NCBI GenBank assembly: GCA_028279555.1
Contig: JANQNO010000002.1
Span: 248,001 to 312,000 of the forward strand
DNA: 64,000 nucleotides
Direction: 5' to 3'
Origin: Sphingorhabdus sp.
Lineage (GTDB): Bacteria; Pseudomonadota; Alphaproteobacteria; Sphingomonadales; Sphingomonadaceae
Shown: piece after piece, positions 52,823 to 61,306 of the stretch
Position numbering within the stretch: position 1 is the first letter of the stretch
Layout of the letters: each line of letters opens with the position of its first letter
Program-made: the position numbers and the translations under genes
Notes under the pieces: model-generated
The model's database searches: none
What the model was told of the DNA's origin: nothing
What the model saw: only the letters and a program-made list of their open reading frames with translations

Positions 52823-55069
52823 TCATTTTTTCTCTTCGTCATCCCCGCGCAGCAGACCGAGATAACCCAGCATATATTTCACATCCGGGTCGCGGCCTGC
52901 GAAGCTCCGATAGACTTCGTGATAATCCATCGTGCCGCCACGGCTCAGCACCTTTTCGCGAAGGCGCTGGCCATTTGCCCGGGTTAGACCGCCATTTTTG
53001 ACAATATAGTCGCGGCTGTCATGATCAAGCATCTGCGTCCACAGATAGCTGTAATAGCCAGCGGAATATCCGGTCGAGCTTGAGAAGATATGGTTGAAAT
53101 AGGTGCCGTAATAGCGCGGCGGGACAAGCTCTACCTCCAGACCGAGCTCGGACAGCGCCTGCTTTTCGAAGGCGATGACCTTTCCAGGTGTGTCAATCGC
53201 GGCGGCTTCCTTGGCTGAAAGCGAGTGCCATTTCATGTCGAGAAGCGCGGCTTCCATCACCTCGCCGAAATCATAGCCCTGATTGAATTTGGATGCGGCC
53301 TGTATCCTTTCCAGAAGCTCCAGTGGCATCGTTTCGCCAGTCTTGTAATGCTTGGCGTAATTTTGCAACACGGCAGGATGCTCGCGCCACATTTCATGAA
53401 CCTGTGCAGGGTATTCGACAAAGTCGCGCGGGGTGGCCGTGCCTGACAGGCTGGGATATTTTTGCTCGGCGAACAGGCCGTGCAATGCATGGCCAAATTC
53501 ATGGAAAGCCGTGTTTACCCAGTAAAAGCTCATTAGCTGGGTTTCGCCCTTGGCGGCCTTGGGCACATTCAGCACATTGTAGATGACAGGTTTCTCATTC
53601 CACAGATAATTCTGCGGAACGAAGCTCCCCATCCACGCACCGCCACGTTTGGAAGGACGCTGGAACGGATCGAAATAGAATAGCGCCAGCTCCGACCCGT
53701 CATTGTCGAAGATCGTGTAGACCGAGACATCCGGGTGATAGGTCGGGATGTCTGTGCGGCGCTCGAAGGTCAGACCATAAAGCTTGTTGGCCATGTAGAA
53801 TATGCCGTCTTCGAGCACTCTATCAAGTTGGAGATACTCTGTGACTTCCGCTTCGCTGAAATTGTAGCGATCCTGCCGCACCTTGTTGGCATAGCGGTAC
53901 CAGTCCCAGGGCTTGACGCTGAATTCACCGCCTTCCTCGGCAATCTTGGCGTTCAGGATCTTTGCTTCGCGTCGCTGCGTTTCGGCGAGTGCCGGAACCA
54001 TCTGCTCCATAAAATCAAGTGCGAGCTTTGGCGTATCAGCCATATTGCCCTGCATGATGTAGCTTGCCCAATCCGGTTTGCCGAATAGTTCTGCTTTTTC
54101 TGCGCGCAGCTGAGCAATCTTGGCGACCGTCATCCGCGTGTCGAATTTAGAGTTTGTGCCATCGCTGCGCTTATAGCTCAGCTTGAACAATCGCTCCCGT
54201 ACATCGCGGTTCTCCAGCTCGGGCAGCAGCGGCTGCTGGGTGGTGTTCTGGAGAGCGAGCGCATATTTGCCATCCATGCCCATACTCTTGGCTTTGGCAG
54301 CCGCAGCTTCGATTTGGCTCTTAGAAAGGCCTGCAAGCTCTGCTTCGGTGTCAACGATCAGCGGCTGATCATTCGTTGCCGAACGTACTGTCTGGCTGAA
54401 CTCCGTTGTTAGCGTCGAGAGCTCGGTGTTGATCTCCTTGACACGTTCACGCTCGGTTTCGGTCAGTTCGGCACCAGCCTTGACCATGTCCTTATAGGTC
54501 TCTTCAAGCAGCTTCGCACTTTCCAGATCGAGCGTGAGGCTGTCGCGTTTGTCGTAAACCGCCTTTACCCGCGCAAAGAGCTTCGGATTCAGGATGATCG
54601 AAGATGAGTGGGCAGAAAGTTTAGGGCTGACTTCGCGATTGATGGCGTCGAGCCGGTCATTGGTATTGGTGCCGGTCAGCTGATAGAAAACGCGAGCCAC
54701 CCGGCTTAGCATACGGCCTGATTTTTCAAGCTCTACAATGGTGTTTTCGAAAGTCGGTGCATCGGGATTATCGATGATCGCCTGTATTTCGGCAATATGA
54801 ATATTCATACCCTGCTCGAAAGCCGGGACGTAATCATCCTCCGATATTTTCGTAAAATCCGGGGCCTTGAATGGCAGAGTGCTGTCGGACGCGAAGTAAC
54901 CCGAGCCCAAGGGAATAGCTGTGGAAGTGCTTTCGGCTTTCTGCGCTTCAGTCCCCTGATCCGATGACGCCAACTGCGACTGTGTTGCACAACCGGTCAT
55001 CAGCGCTAGGGCCGATGCAGTGCAGATGATTGAGCTTAATGGGTGACGCTTTATGATATAATATGCCAT
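52823..55069 (-). CDS. M3 family oligopeptidase lipoprotein (Dcp-like)
   Basis: The 748-residue protein has an N-terminal lipoprotein signal (TASALALMTGC, lipobox) and the zinc site NTAFHEFGHALHGLFAEQK near residue 520 (HEFGH), with SGTATPRDFVEYPAQVHEMWREH following. It matches the M3 peptidyl-dipeptidase/oligopeptidase-A group, here probably tethered to the membrane in the periplasm. ATG 55069 is preferred to longer frames. The ribosome site is weak (AAAGAAAA). It may process periplasmic peptides. Confidence 0.92.
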   Translation of the reverse strand: MAYYIIKRHPLSSIICTASALALMTGCATQSQLASSDQGTEAQKAESTSTAIPLGSGYFASDSTLPFKAPDFTKISEDDYVPAFEQGMNIHIAEIQAIIDNPDAPTFENTIVELEKSGRMLSRVARVFYQLTGTNTNDRLDAINREVSPKLSAHSSSIILNPKLFARVKAVYDKRDSLTLDLESAKLLEETYKDMVKAGAELTETERERVKEINTELSTLTTEFSQTVRSATNDQPLIVDTEAELAGLSKSQIEAAAAKAKSMGMDGKYALALQNTTQQPLLPELENRDVRERLFKLSYKRSDGTNSKFDTRMTVAKIAQLRAEKAELFGKPDWASYIMQGNMADTPKLALDFMEQMVPALAETQRREAKILNAKIAEEGGEFSVKPWDWYRYANKVRQDRYNFSEAEVTEYLQLDRVLEDGIFYMANKLYGLTFERRTDIPTYHPDVSVYTIFDNDGSELALFYFDPFQRPSKRGGAWMGSFVPQNYLWNEKPVIYNVLNVPKAAKGETQLMSFYWVNTAFHEFGHALHGLFAEQKYPSLSGTATPRDFVEYPAQVHEMWREHPAVLQNYAKHYKTGETMPLELLERIQAASKFNQGYDFGEVMEAALLDMKWHSLSAKEAAAIDTPGKVIAFEKQALSELGLEVELVPPRYYGTYFNHIFSSSTGYSAGYYSYLWTQMLDHDSRDYIVKNGGLTRANGQRLREKVLSRGGTMDYHEVYRSFAGRDPDVKYMLGYLGLLRGDDEEKK

Positions 55070-55230
55070 TTTTTCTTTTTTGCTGATTGGTGCGACAAGG
55101 TCAATACCATACAGTTGTCCGCAATATATAAGGGAGGTTTGGCGATAAAATACTGAATTTGATAGGGATATTGGAGTGTGATCCGTCCTTCCGTTTTTCC
55201 GGAGGTTCAGCAAGACGCAGAAGTCAGTGG

Positions 55231-55388
55231 AAGATATCGCTTGATACAAAGGATGCCGTGTTCTGGCGGCGCTCGCATATTAGCACCGGCTGGAACTAAT
55301 CCAGCTGCCCCTTAGCGCCGGCGTTCCGGATTGCCCGCTGGCTGTGCGCATTATGCCCGGTAAGAGGGAGATGCCCATTGCCGAGAAT
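55231..55388 (+). pseudogene. Decayed arsR fragment, copy 1
   Basis: The stretch aligns with the 5' part of the intact arsR at 57716: GATACAAAGGATGCCGTG and GTTCTGGCGGCGCTCGC match nearly base for base, followed by a more diverged CGGCTGGA and then GCGTTCCGGATTGCC. It has in-frame stops and small deletions. Its end (GAGGGAGATGCCCATTGCC) repeats the ribosome site and start of the gene at 56420, and it ends at the stop codon of the nucleotidyltransferase gene. Confidence 0.65.
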
Positions 55389-56161
55389 CAGCTTTGGAAT
55401 CCCTTAATCAGCTGCATCGTATGGTCGAGAAATGCCCTTGTCCGGGCTAGGCTAAGCGAATCCGTTTGCCGCTTGCCACGGCTAGCTAAGGCTTGGGCAA
55501 CCAGGCTATCCGGCCCGTGCTGTTCCAGCCACCAGCGGCCACCTTCCGTCTTGGACAATATTCGTCCCGTTTCAGCAGCATAGACAGATCGGGCACCATT
55601 GAGCACTGCGTTTTCCCCGGCAAGTATATCGGCAGGGTTCAGCAGGTTGCGCCGATGCCATTGCAATTCTTCGATCAATGCTGTGCACAGCAGATCGCGC
55701 GCGACTGGTCCGAAAATTTGCTCCACAGGCGGGCCTGTCAAAACACGGCCAGACTGGCGACAAAGCTCCAAATCTATAAGCGTATCATTGGCTGTTCCAG
55801 CAGGTTCGTAAACGGTCGGCCAATTCGCACCTGTTGAAAGCGCAAAAGCGAACTGGAAATCCAAGGTGGGTTCGCGCACTGTTTCGGCCGTGCAAAGAAT
55901 GAACTCCAGACCTGCGACCGGAACTGGCCTGGCATTATGCGATAGCGATGAAGTCAAATCCGCCTGCTGCGCTTTCGACAGCTGCCCGGCAACTATGCCT
56001 ATTATGTCAATATCGCTCATCGACTCTCTAAAATCAGACTGCACGGCTGAGCCATGGAGATAGAGTCCAGTTAAATGGTCTCCGAGTATCTGTTGTATGC
56101 TGGTAGTAATCTCATCCAGATATCTTTCTACGCGCTCATTTTCTTTTATTTTATTGCCCAT
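55388..56161 (-). CDS. Aminoglycoside nucleotidyltransferase-like protein
   Basis: The 257-residue protein has the nucleotidyltransferase motif LYLHGSAVQSDFRESMSDIDIIGIV near residue 33-58 (GS...DxD, the metal-binding aspartates), and a C-terminal DUF4111-like region with FALSTGANWP and RSVYAAETGRILSKTEGGRWWLEQ. It resembles streptomycin/spectinomycin adenylyltransferases (AadA-type) but is more divergent, so true resistance activity is uncertain. No Shine-Dalgarno is evident. It lies between two decayed arsR copies, and could have been moved with them. Confidence 0.75.
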   Translation of the reverse strand: MGNKIKENERVERYLDEITTSIQQILGDHLTGLYLHGSAVQSDFRESMSDIDIIGIVAGQLSKAQQADLTSSLSHNARPVPVAGLEFILCTAETVREPTLDFQFAFALSTGANWPTVYEPAGTANDTLIDLELCRQSGRVLTGPPVEQIFGPVARDLLCTALIEELQWHRRNLLNPADILAGENAVLNGARSVYAAETGRILSKTEGGRWWLEQHGPDSLVAQALASRGKRQTDSLSLARTRAFLDHTMQLIKGFQS

Positions 56162-56300
56162 ATTATCAGATGCTAGATTCTATCCATCAATGTGTCGAGA
56201 TCATGAAAAAACACACCGGGTATGATAGCTGTGCGGATTCGATCGAATGTGATCGGTGCGCTTCCCGTGTAACAGGCGGAATGTAAAAAGCAGAAACATC

Positions 56301-56415
56301 GAAAACACTTCCTTTGTTACAAAGGATGCGGTGGATGTCCCGCCTGCTCGTTAGCGCCGGCGATTCCGGATTGCCCGCTGGCCGTGCGCGCATTATGCCC
56401 GGTAGGAGGGAGATG
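56301..56415 (+). pseudogene. Decayed arsR fragment, copy 2
   Basis: GTTACAAAGGATGCGGTGGATG matches the intact arsR 5' end, then an internal deletion joins it to CTGCTCGTTAGCGCCGGCGATTCCGG and GATTGCC. The fragment runs into the ribosome site (GGTAGGAGGG) and start of the DUF3108-like gene at 56420. Copy 1 lies about 1.07 kb upstream. Confidence 0.65.
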
Positions 56416-56419
56416 CCCA

Positions 56420-57454
56420 TTGCCCAGAATAGGCCTTTTAACATTTTTGACACTTGCCTTGGCGGCCTTGGTCATTTGGTCGCCGCAATATGCCTATGCC
56501 GAGGGTTCCGGGGCAGAGGAAACAGCTCAAACCACATTTCTCATTCCCTTTGCCCCGCCGCTGGATACAGACCTCTATTTTCTCGAAACCAAAACGCGGG
56601 AGCGCGATGGCCGGCAGACCCGCGCGACAGTGAAGCTGAAATTGCGTTTCTCGAAAGCAGAAACCGGATACCGCATGCAGTTTGCCAGCGTCGAGGTGGA
56701 AGTCGGCGGCAGGAAATTTGACAGCCAATCACCGCTCGCCAAATTGATGCCCGATATATTTTCAAGCTCGACCTACGAATTATCCGAAAATGGCGAAATT
56801 CTCAGGATCAGCGACTGGCCAGCCGAGAAGCAGCGGCTGAATGCTAGCCGCGCCGATGCGGAAAGGTTGATGAAGCTGCAGGCAACCGATGACCAGCTGG
56901 TCGATACATTGCTCGAGTCTACCTATGGCTATTTTCAGTCGCTCACGGCCGAGCAGGCACCAGCGTATTTCATCAAAAACTGGATGCCTCTACTTGGTGC
57001 CGGCGGTACCGAAATGGTGGCAAATGTCCCCGAGGCTTTTGACAAAGAAGTTGATGTCGGCGGCGTGGTCGTGCCTGTAAAGGCAGAATATACTCTCTCT
57101 AGCAAGGATGACGGAAAAATATTGCAGCTTCGGGCCGACAGGCTTTTGAGCAAGGAATCGACCTGGAAGGTGATGGAACCGGTATTCACTAATATTCTGC
57201 AGCCGGCATTGGAAGCAAATAAGGAAGGCAGACAAAAGCGCGCCGAAATGGAAGCCGCTTTCCGCAATATGCAGCTCAATGAAAAGATGCTGGTCGATTT
57301 TGACGCGGTTACGGGCCTCCCCCGGAAAGCTGAGCTGGGGCGCATCATCATTCAGGATGGCGAAGAGACACCTGCACCGCCCGAGACCATTCGCTATCTG
57401 GGCACCGACCGTGAAGAACGGATGGGCCGCAGTGCTCCAGCGCTGATCTACTAA
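56420..57454 (+). CDS. Hypothetical exported protein (DUF3108-like)
   Basis: The 344-residue protein probably starts at TTG 56420 (MPRIGLLTFL), 8 bases after AGGAGGGAG, giving a good signal peptide (LTFLTLALAALVIWSPQYAYAEG). The ORF is longer upstream from GTG 56384 but that part is made of the arsR remnant. The mature part has a beta-rich pattern like DUF3108 (LYFLETKTRERDGRQTRATVKLKLRFSKAETGYRMQF). It is periplasmic or surface-located; function unknown. Confidence 0.65.
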   Translation: MPRIGLLTFLTLALAALVIWSPQYAYAEGSGAEETAQTTFLIPFAPPLDTDLYFLETKTRERDGRQTRATVKLKLRFSKAETGYRMQFASVEVEVGGRKFDSQSPLAKLMPDIFSSSTYELSENGEILRISDWPAEKQRLNASRADAERLMKLQATDDQLVDTLLESTYGYFQSLTAEQAPAYFIKNWMPLLGAGGTEMVANVPEAFDKEVDVGGVVVPVKAEYTLSSKDDGKILQLRADRLLSKESTWKVMEPVFTNILQPALEANKEGRQKRAEMEAAFRNMQLNEKMLVDFDAVTGLPRKAELGRIIIQDGEETPAPPETIRYLGTDREERMGRSAPALIY

Positions 57455-57576
57455 AGCAGCTGTCTTGCTTTTGGCAGCATGTTCTGCCCGGATTGGTTGT
57501 ACAGATCGGCGGCCTTGACAATGCCCTGCGTTTCACCCGCGGAGGTGCCGCTGTTCAGACATCCAGAGGAGAGCAT
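57451..57576 (-). CDS. Possible small protein divergent from arsR
   Basis: A 41-codon open frame starts at ATG 57576 and ends at TAG 57451, reading ETQGIVKAADLYNQSGQNML in the middle. It has only a loose GAGG upstream and no recognisable family. It sits about 50 bp from the arsR operator and could share it. It may equally be a fragment of a lost gene or chance. Confidence 0.2.
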   Translation of the reverse strand: MLSSGCLNSGTSAGETQGIVKAADLYNQSGQNMLPKARQLL

Positions 57577-57625
57577 TTCAAGCAAAGCACCTCTAATGAG
57601 CCAAGGCTTGACAAATCGAAAACAA

Positions 57626-57641
57626 TTCAATAATTATTGAA
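57626..57641. promoter_or_regulatory. ArsR operator, perfect palindrome
   Basis: TTCAATAATTATTGAA is a perfect 16-bp palindrome of the classic ars operator type, 75 bp before ATG 57716. It overlaps a candidate -10 region (TAATTA at 57631) following TTGACA (57608-57613) at 17 bp. Arsenite binding to ArsR should relieve repression of the operon. Confidence 0.7.
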
Positions 57642-57715
57642 ATATAGTTGATTCGCCTTTGATCGATCTGTCTCTTGGGTCGGTTACCGTGGATCGCAAT
57701 GAACAAGGTTTGGCG

Positions 57716-58057
57716 ATGAAAAAGATTTCACTTGTTACAAAGGACGCTGTGGATGTTCTGGCGGCGCTCGCGCAGCAGCATCGGCTGGAGCTCTTCCGGC
57801 TGCTCGTTCGCGCTGGCGATTCCGGATTGCCGGCGGGCGCGATTTCGGATCGACTGAAGATATCGCCTAGCGCTCTCTCCTTTCATCTGGCCAAGCTTAT
57901 CAATGCCGGCCTGATAGTCGATGAGCGGCGGGGAAAATCGATTATCTACCGTGCCAACTTCCCGGCCATGACTCGGCTGCTGTCTTTCCTTACCGAGGAT
58001 TGCTGCCGCGGCGTCGCCCTCTCCCAACAGGAAACAGAAATAAGGAAAGCCTCATGA
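57716..58057 (+). CDS. arsR: ArsR arsenic-responsive repressor
   Basis: The 113-residue repressor has the helix-turn-helix LAQQHRLELFRLLVRAGDSGLPAGAISDRLKISPSALSFHLAKL and wing DERRGKSIIYRA. The C-terminal pair TEDCCRG (Cys96, Cys97) probably binds arsenite, unlike the two other ArsR proteins in the window. The operator palindrome is upstream. AAGG precedes ATG 57716. Its stop overlaps the next start (ATGA), so arsR and arsI are coupled. Two decayed copies of its 5' end lie upstream at 55231 and 56301. Confidence 0.95.
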   Translation: MKKISLVTKDAVDVLAALAQQHRLELFRLLVRAGDSGLPAGAISDRLKISPSALSFHLAKLINAGLIVDERRGKSIIYRANFPAMTRLLSFLTEDCCRGVALSQQETEIRKAS

Positions 58058-58521
58058 AACGTTTTCATCTCAATCTCAAAGTATCCGATCTGGAAAAATC
58101 GAAGGCCTATTATACCGGGCTGTTTGCTGCGCAGCCGACGGTGGAGAAGGACGATTATATCAAATGGATGCTCGATGATCCGTTTATCAACTTCTCGATC
58201 GAGCCCACCGATGGAACGACAGGCATTGCCCATGTCGGTATCCAGGCGGAAAATGAAGCCGAGCTGGGCGAGGTTTTTGCCCGCGTGGCCAATGCCGGGG
58301 GGCCGCGCTTTGAAGAAGGCGAGACCACCTGCTGCTATGCGCATTCGGAGAAAAACTGGACGCAGGATCCCGATGGCCTGATCTGGGAAGCATTTTACAC
58401 AGACGGGCAGACGACGCATTATGGCAAGCCGCCCGAGATTGCCGATATCGAAGCTGCTGCGTCCTGCTGTATGCCCGATACTACCGAACAGAAGAAGCCG
58501 GCAGAGCCGCGCTGCTGCTGA
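58054..58521 (+). CDS. arsI: ArsI-like C-As lyase / CadI family protein
   Basis: The 155-residue vicinal-oxygen-chelate protein begins RFHLNLKVSDLEKSKAYYTGLF. It has candidate metal ligands His5, His60 and Glu112 and the vicinal cysteines TTCCYAHSE (Cys93, Cys94) that bind trivalent organoarsenicals. ArsI cleaves the carbon-arsenic bond of methylarsenite. Unusual extra cysteine pairs occur near the C-terminus (ASCCMPD and the terminal PRCC), possibly an arsenic-binding tail. CadI is the alternative annotation. It overlaps arsR by ATGA. Confidence 0.85.
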   Translation: MKRFHLNLKVSDLEKSKAYYTGLFAAQPTVEKDDYIKWMLDDPFINFSIEPTDGTTGIAHVGIQAENEAELGEVFARVANAGGPRFEEGETTCCYAHSEKNWTQDPDGLIWEAFYTDGQTTHYGKPPEIADIEAAASCCMPDTTEQKKPAEPRCC

Positions 58522-58559
58522 CATAAATCTGCAAAGCGATACTGGCATGACACCGGACC

Positions 58560-59060
58560 ATGAAGAATGTCCTAGTATTGTGCACCGGAAACTCTGCGCG
58601 TTCCATCCTCGGTGAGGCGCTGATCAATCATCTCGGCACGCCCCGATTTCAAGCCTATTCTGCTGGCAGCCATCCAAAGGGCGAAGTTCATCCCAGCGCG
58701 CTTGACGTAATGGCGCGCAGCGGGCTTCGGGTGGGCGGCTTCTCATCGAAGAGCTGGGACGCTTTTGCAGGCAGTGATGCGCCGCCCATCGATATAGTCA
58801 TCACGGTCTGCGACAATGCCGCTGGAGAAGTTTGTCCGGTGTTTCCTGGCAGGCAGATACGCGCGCATTGGGGTATCGCGGATCCGGCAAGCGCTGAAAC
58901 GCCAGAAGAGATCAAGACTGCGTTCGACAAGGCATATGCCGAGATGAAGGCGCGAGTGGAGGCCTTTTGCGCGCTCGATATCGGCGCTATGGATGCGGCA
59001 GAATTGCAGCAGGCGCTTAATGCCATCGGGACGATGGAAGGCGCGACCGAAGGCGTTTAG
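58560..59060 (+). CDS. arsC: Arsenate reductase, thioredoxin-coupled type
   Basis: The 166-residue protein starts KNVLVLCTGNSARSILGEALI, the low-molecular-weight phosphatase-like P-loop (Cys8, CTGNSARS), with the DIVITVCDNAAGEVCPVFPG region holding the other redox cysteines near residues 80-92. It reduces arsenate to arsenite using thioredoxin or similar. It is the third gene of the ars operon, 38 bp after arsI. Thioredoxin reductase is present at 34928. Confidence 0.92.
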   Translation: MKNVLVLCTGNSARSILGEALINHLGTPRFQAYSAGSHPKGEVHPSALDVMARSGLRVGGFSSKSWDAFAGSDAPPIDIVITVCDNAAGEVCPVFPGRQIRAHWGIADPASAETPEEIKTAFDKAYAEMKARVEAFCALDIGAMDAAELQQALNAIGTMEGATEGV

Positions 59061-59077
59061 AGGCAGGGGGCAACAAC

Positions 59078-59758
59078 ATGGCAAATCACGGAAGCGCCCG
59101 CGCGCTGGCCGCCGAGGCCGTCGGCAGCTTTTTTCTCTTTGTGACCGTCGTGGGGTCAGGGATCATGGCGGAGACGCTTTCGGGGGGGAATGTGGCGATC
59201 GCGCTGCTGGGGAACACGCTTGCCACCGGTGCTATTCTTTTCGTGCTGATTGCCATGTTGGCGCCGATTTCGGGTGCTCATTTCAACCCCGCCGTGACGC
59301 TAGTCATGTGGCTGCGGAAGGAATTGTCGGCACGTTCCGCATTGTTGTTCGTGGCCGTTCAGCTGGCAGGAGGTATATTGGGTGTGCTCGCCGCGCATTT
59401 CATGTTCGATCAACCGCTGTGGCAGTTGTCTGAAAAGACACGCACAGGGCAAGGGCAATGGCTTGCCGAGCTCATCGCGACATTCGGGCTGCTCTTCACC
59501 ATTCTAGGCTGTATCCGTCATCGACCAGACTGGGTGGCACCTGCGGTCGGCCTCTATATCAGCGCGGGTTACTGGTTCACCAGTTCAACCAGCTTTGCCA
59601 ATCCGGCGATTACCATAGCGCGCTCGCTGTCGGACAGTTTCGCCGGGATCGCGCCTGAAGATGTGGCGGGTTTTGTAATCGCGCAATTCGCCGGAGCGAT
59701 ACTCGCCTGGTGGCTGGGCAAATGGCTGTTTGCAAAAGATGAAACGGCGGTGCATTAG
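59078..59758 (+). CDS. aqpS: Aquaglyceroporin, AqpS-like arsenite channel
   Basis: The 226-residue MIP-family protein has six membrane helices and two NPA loops: GAHFNPAVTLVMW (NPA at about residue 70) and SFANPAITIARSL (about residue 175). In alphaproteobacterial ars operons such a channel replaces ArsB, letting arsenite leave down its gradient. The substrate is inferred from context, since the family also moves glycerol and water. The AGGGGG site precedes the start 17 bp after arsC. Confidence 0.9.
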   Translation: MANHGSARALAAEAVGSFFLFVTVVGSGIMAETLSGGNVAIALLGNTLATGAILFVLIAMLAPISGAHFNPAVTLVMWLRKELSARSALLFVAVQLAGGILGVLAAHFMFDQPLWQLSEKTRTGQGQWLAELIATFGLLFTILGCIRHRPDWVAPAVGLYISAGYWFTSSTSFANPAITIARSLSDSFAGIAPEDVAGFVIAQFAGAILAWWLGKWLFAKDETAVH

Positions 59759-59764
59759 GCCTCG

Positions 59765-60733
59765 ATGCTGCTGTCGGCCTTAACATTGCTGGGTGGATTC
59801 GTGCTGCTGATTATCGGCGGCGAATTGCTGGTGCGCGGCGCTGTCCGACTGGCCGAACGCGCAGGCATGTCGCAGCTGCTGATCGGGCTTACCATCGTCG
59901 GCTTCGGTACCAGTGCGCCCGAACTTGTCGCCAGTTTAGGCGCGGCGATGCAGGGTTTCCCGGACATTGCCTGGGGCAATGTGATCGGTTCGAATATGGC
60001 GAACAGCCTGCTCATACTGGGCGTCGCGTCGATAATTTACCCGATGGCGGTGGCGCGCGGCCCGCTTTGGCGCGATGGCGGGCTGGCGGCGGTCACGACA
60101 GGCATGCTCTATTTTGCGGCTAGCTATGGCCTGGTGAACCGCTGGCTGGGCCTGTTCTTCGTCTTCGCGATGCTCGCCTATCTCTATTATGCCTACCGCG
60201 AGGAAAAGGCCGAAGGGCCGCATACTACTGCCGTCGGCGAAAAGGCCGCCGCCCTGGAAGAAAGCGACAAGGCATTGCATCTGCAGCAGGCCGTGCTGCG
60301 GTCGATCATGGTGCTGATAGCAGGGATAGTCATGATTGTGGCGGGCGGTCATTTTCTCGTCGCCGGCGCGGTCGAGGTTGCGGAGTGGATTGGCCTCAGC
60401 AAGGCCGTTATCGGCCTGACTGTGATTGCCATTGGCACCTCGATGCCGGAGCTGGTCACTGCCGTCATCGCGGCCATTCGAGGGGCCAGTGCGGTTGCAT
60501 TGGGCAATGTGCTGGGGTCGAATTTGTTCAACCTGCTGCTGATCGGCGGACTGACGGCAACCGTCGCCCCCGGGCCCATTGCGGAGCAGCTGACAGGCTT
60601 CAGTCTTCCTTTGCTGCTTGTCGTGTCGGTCCTGTTGATGGTGTTTGCGGCGACCAGCCACCGGATTTCGCGCATAGAGGGCGGGATATTGTTCACGCTT
60701 TATGTCGCACTCATGGTGCATAGCGTTTCTTGA
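59765..60733 (+). CDS. CaCA family calcium/sodium antiporter (YrbG-like)
   Basis: The 322-residue protein has two homologous halves of about five helices each, with the alpha-repeat motifs GFGTSAPELVASLGAAMQG (residues 43-61) and AIGTSMPELVTAVIAAIRG (about 220-240), plus the GNVIGSNMANSLLILGV and GNVLGSNLFNLLLIGG stretches. It exchanges Ca2+ for Na+ or H+. The start is 6 bp after aqpS, so it is probably in the ars transcript, an unusual association. Confidence 0.9.
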   Translation: MLLSALTLLGGFVLLIIGGELLVRGAVRLAERAGMSQLLIGLTIVGFGTSAPELVASLGAAMQGFPDIAWGNVIGSNMANSLLILGVASIIYPMAVARGPLWRDGGLAAVTTGMLYFAASYGLVNRWLGLFFVFAMLAYLYYAYREEKAEGPHTTAVGEKAAALEESDKALHLQQAVLRSIMVLIAGIVMIVAGGHFLVAGAVEVAEWIGLSKAVIGLTVIAIGTSMPELVTAVIAAIRGASAVALGNVLGSNLFNLLLIGGLTATVAPGPIAEQLTGFSLPLLLVVSVLLMVFAATSHRISRIEGGILFTLYVALMVHSVS

Positions 60734-60749
60734 AGGCAGGAGAGGGATT

Positions 60750-61262
60750 CTGAAAAGAGCACCAACATCAATTGCCATGCTCGCATTGATTGGTATTGCC
60801 GGATGCGCAACGCCGGATGGAACAACTTCGGAAAATTCGGAATCCAAGGTGCAAACCGCCGAAGCCGATCCGCGCCCGCAAATCATAACCGGGAACGGTA
60901 AACGCAACTTCATCATTCTGGAGGGGGCGTCACGCAGGGGGGCGACTTTTTCCTTTCCCAAGGTGCAGATTGAACGAAATGGCTGGCTTGTCATGCACCC
61001 CTTCAAGGATGGCAAACCGGTTCCAACGGTTTATGTCGGCAGTAGACTGGTTAAATCGGGCTTAAGCGAAAATGTGGAAATCTCGGTTGGCGACGTGCCG
61101 GAGACCGGCACCATGTTTGTCGTCATGCTCCATTTCGATATGAATGATGATGGCGTGTTCGATTTCAACGATGGCATCACAGTGCCCGATGCGCCGGTTT
61201 TTGAAGATGGCACGCTGGTGGCACTGCGCTATGCGACGCCGGAAGAAACGGTCAGAAAATAG
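60750..61262 (+). CDS. Putative lipoprotein (DUF7282-like), end of the ars-linked transcript
   Basis: The 170-residue product has a lipobox (SIAMLALIGIAGC) and a mature domain GNGKRNFIILEGASRRGATFSFPKVQIERNGWLVM through FVVMLHFDMNDDGVFDFNDGIT, the latter resembling a calcium-binding-like loop of a DUF7282 type. Start is uncertain: CTG 60750 fits the AGGAGAGGG site; an ATG at 60702 lies inside the antiporter gene and ATG 60777 would give a very short signal. It is probably a membrane-anchored periplasmic protein. Function unknown. Confidence 0.6.
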   Translation: MKRAPTSIAMLALIGIAGCATPDGTTSENSESKVQTAEADPRPQIITGNGKRNFIILEGASRRGATFSFPKVQIERNGWLVMHPFKDGKPVPTVYVGSRLVKSGLSENVEISVGDVPETGTMFVVMLHFDMNDDGVFDFNDGITVPDAPVFEDGTLVALRYATPEETVRK

Positions 61263-61306
61263 CTCTGTTCCCGGCGTTTTAACCCAATTGTTAACCATTT
61301 GCGGCT

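Noticed and set aside
55388-56161. Calling the nucleotidyltransferase a confirmed aminoglycoside resistance gene
   Set aside because: Only the catalytic motif and overall fold are recognisable; divergence is too high to assign a drug substrate.
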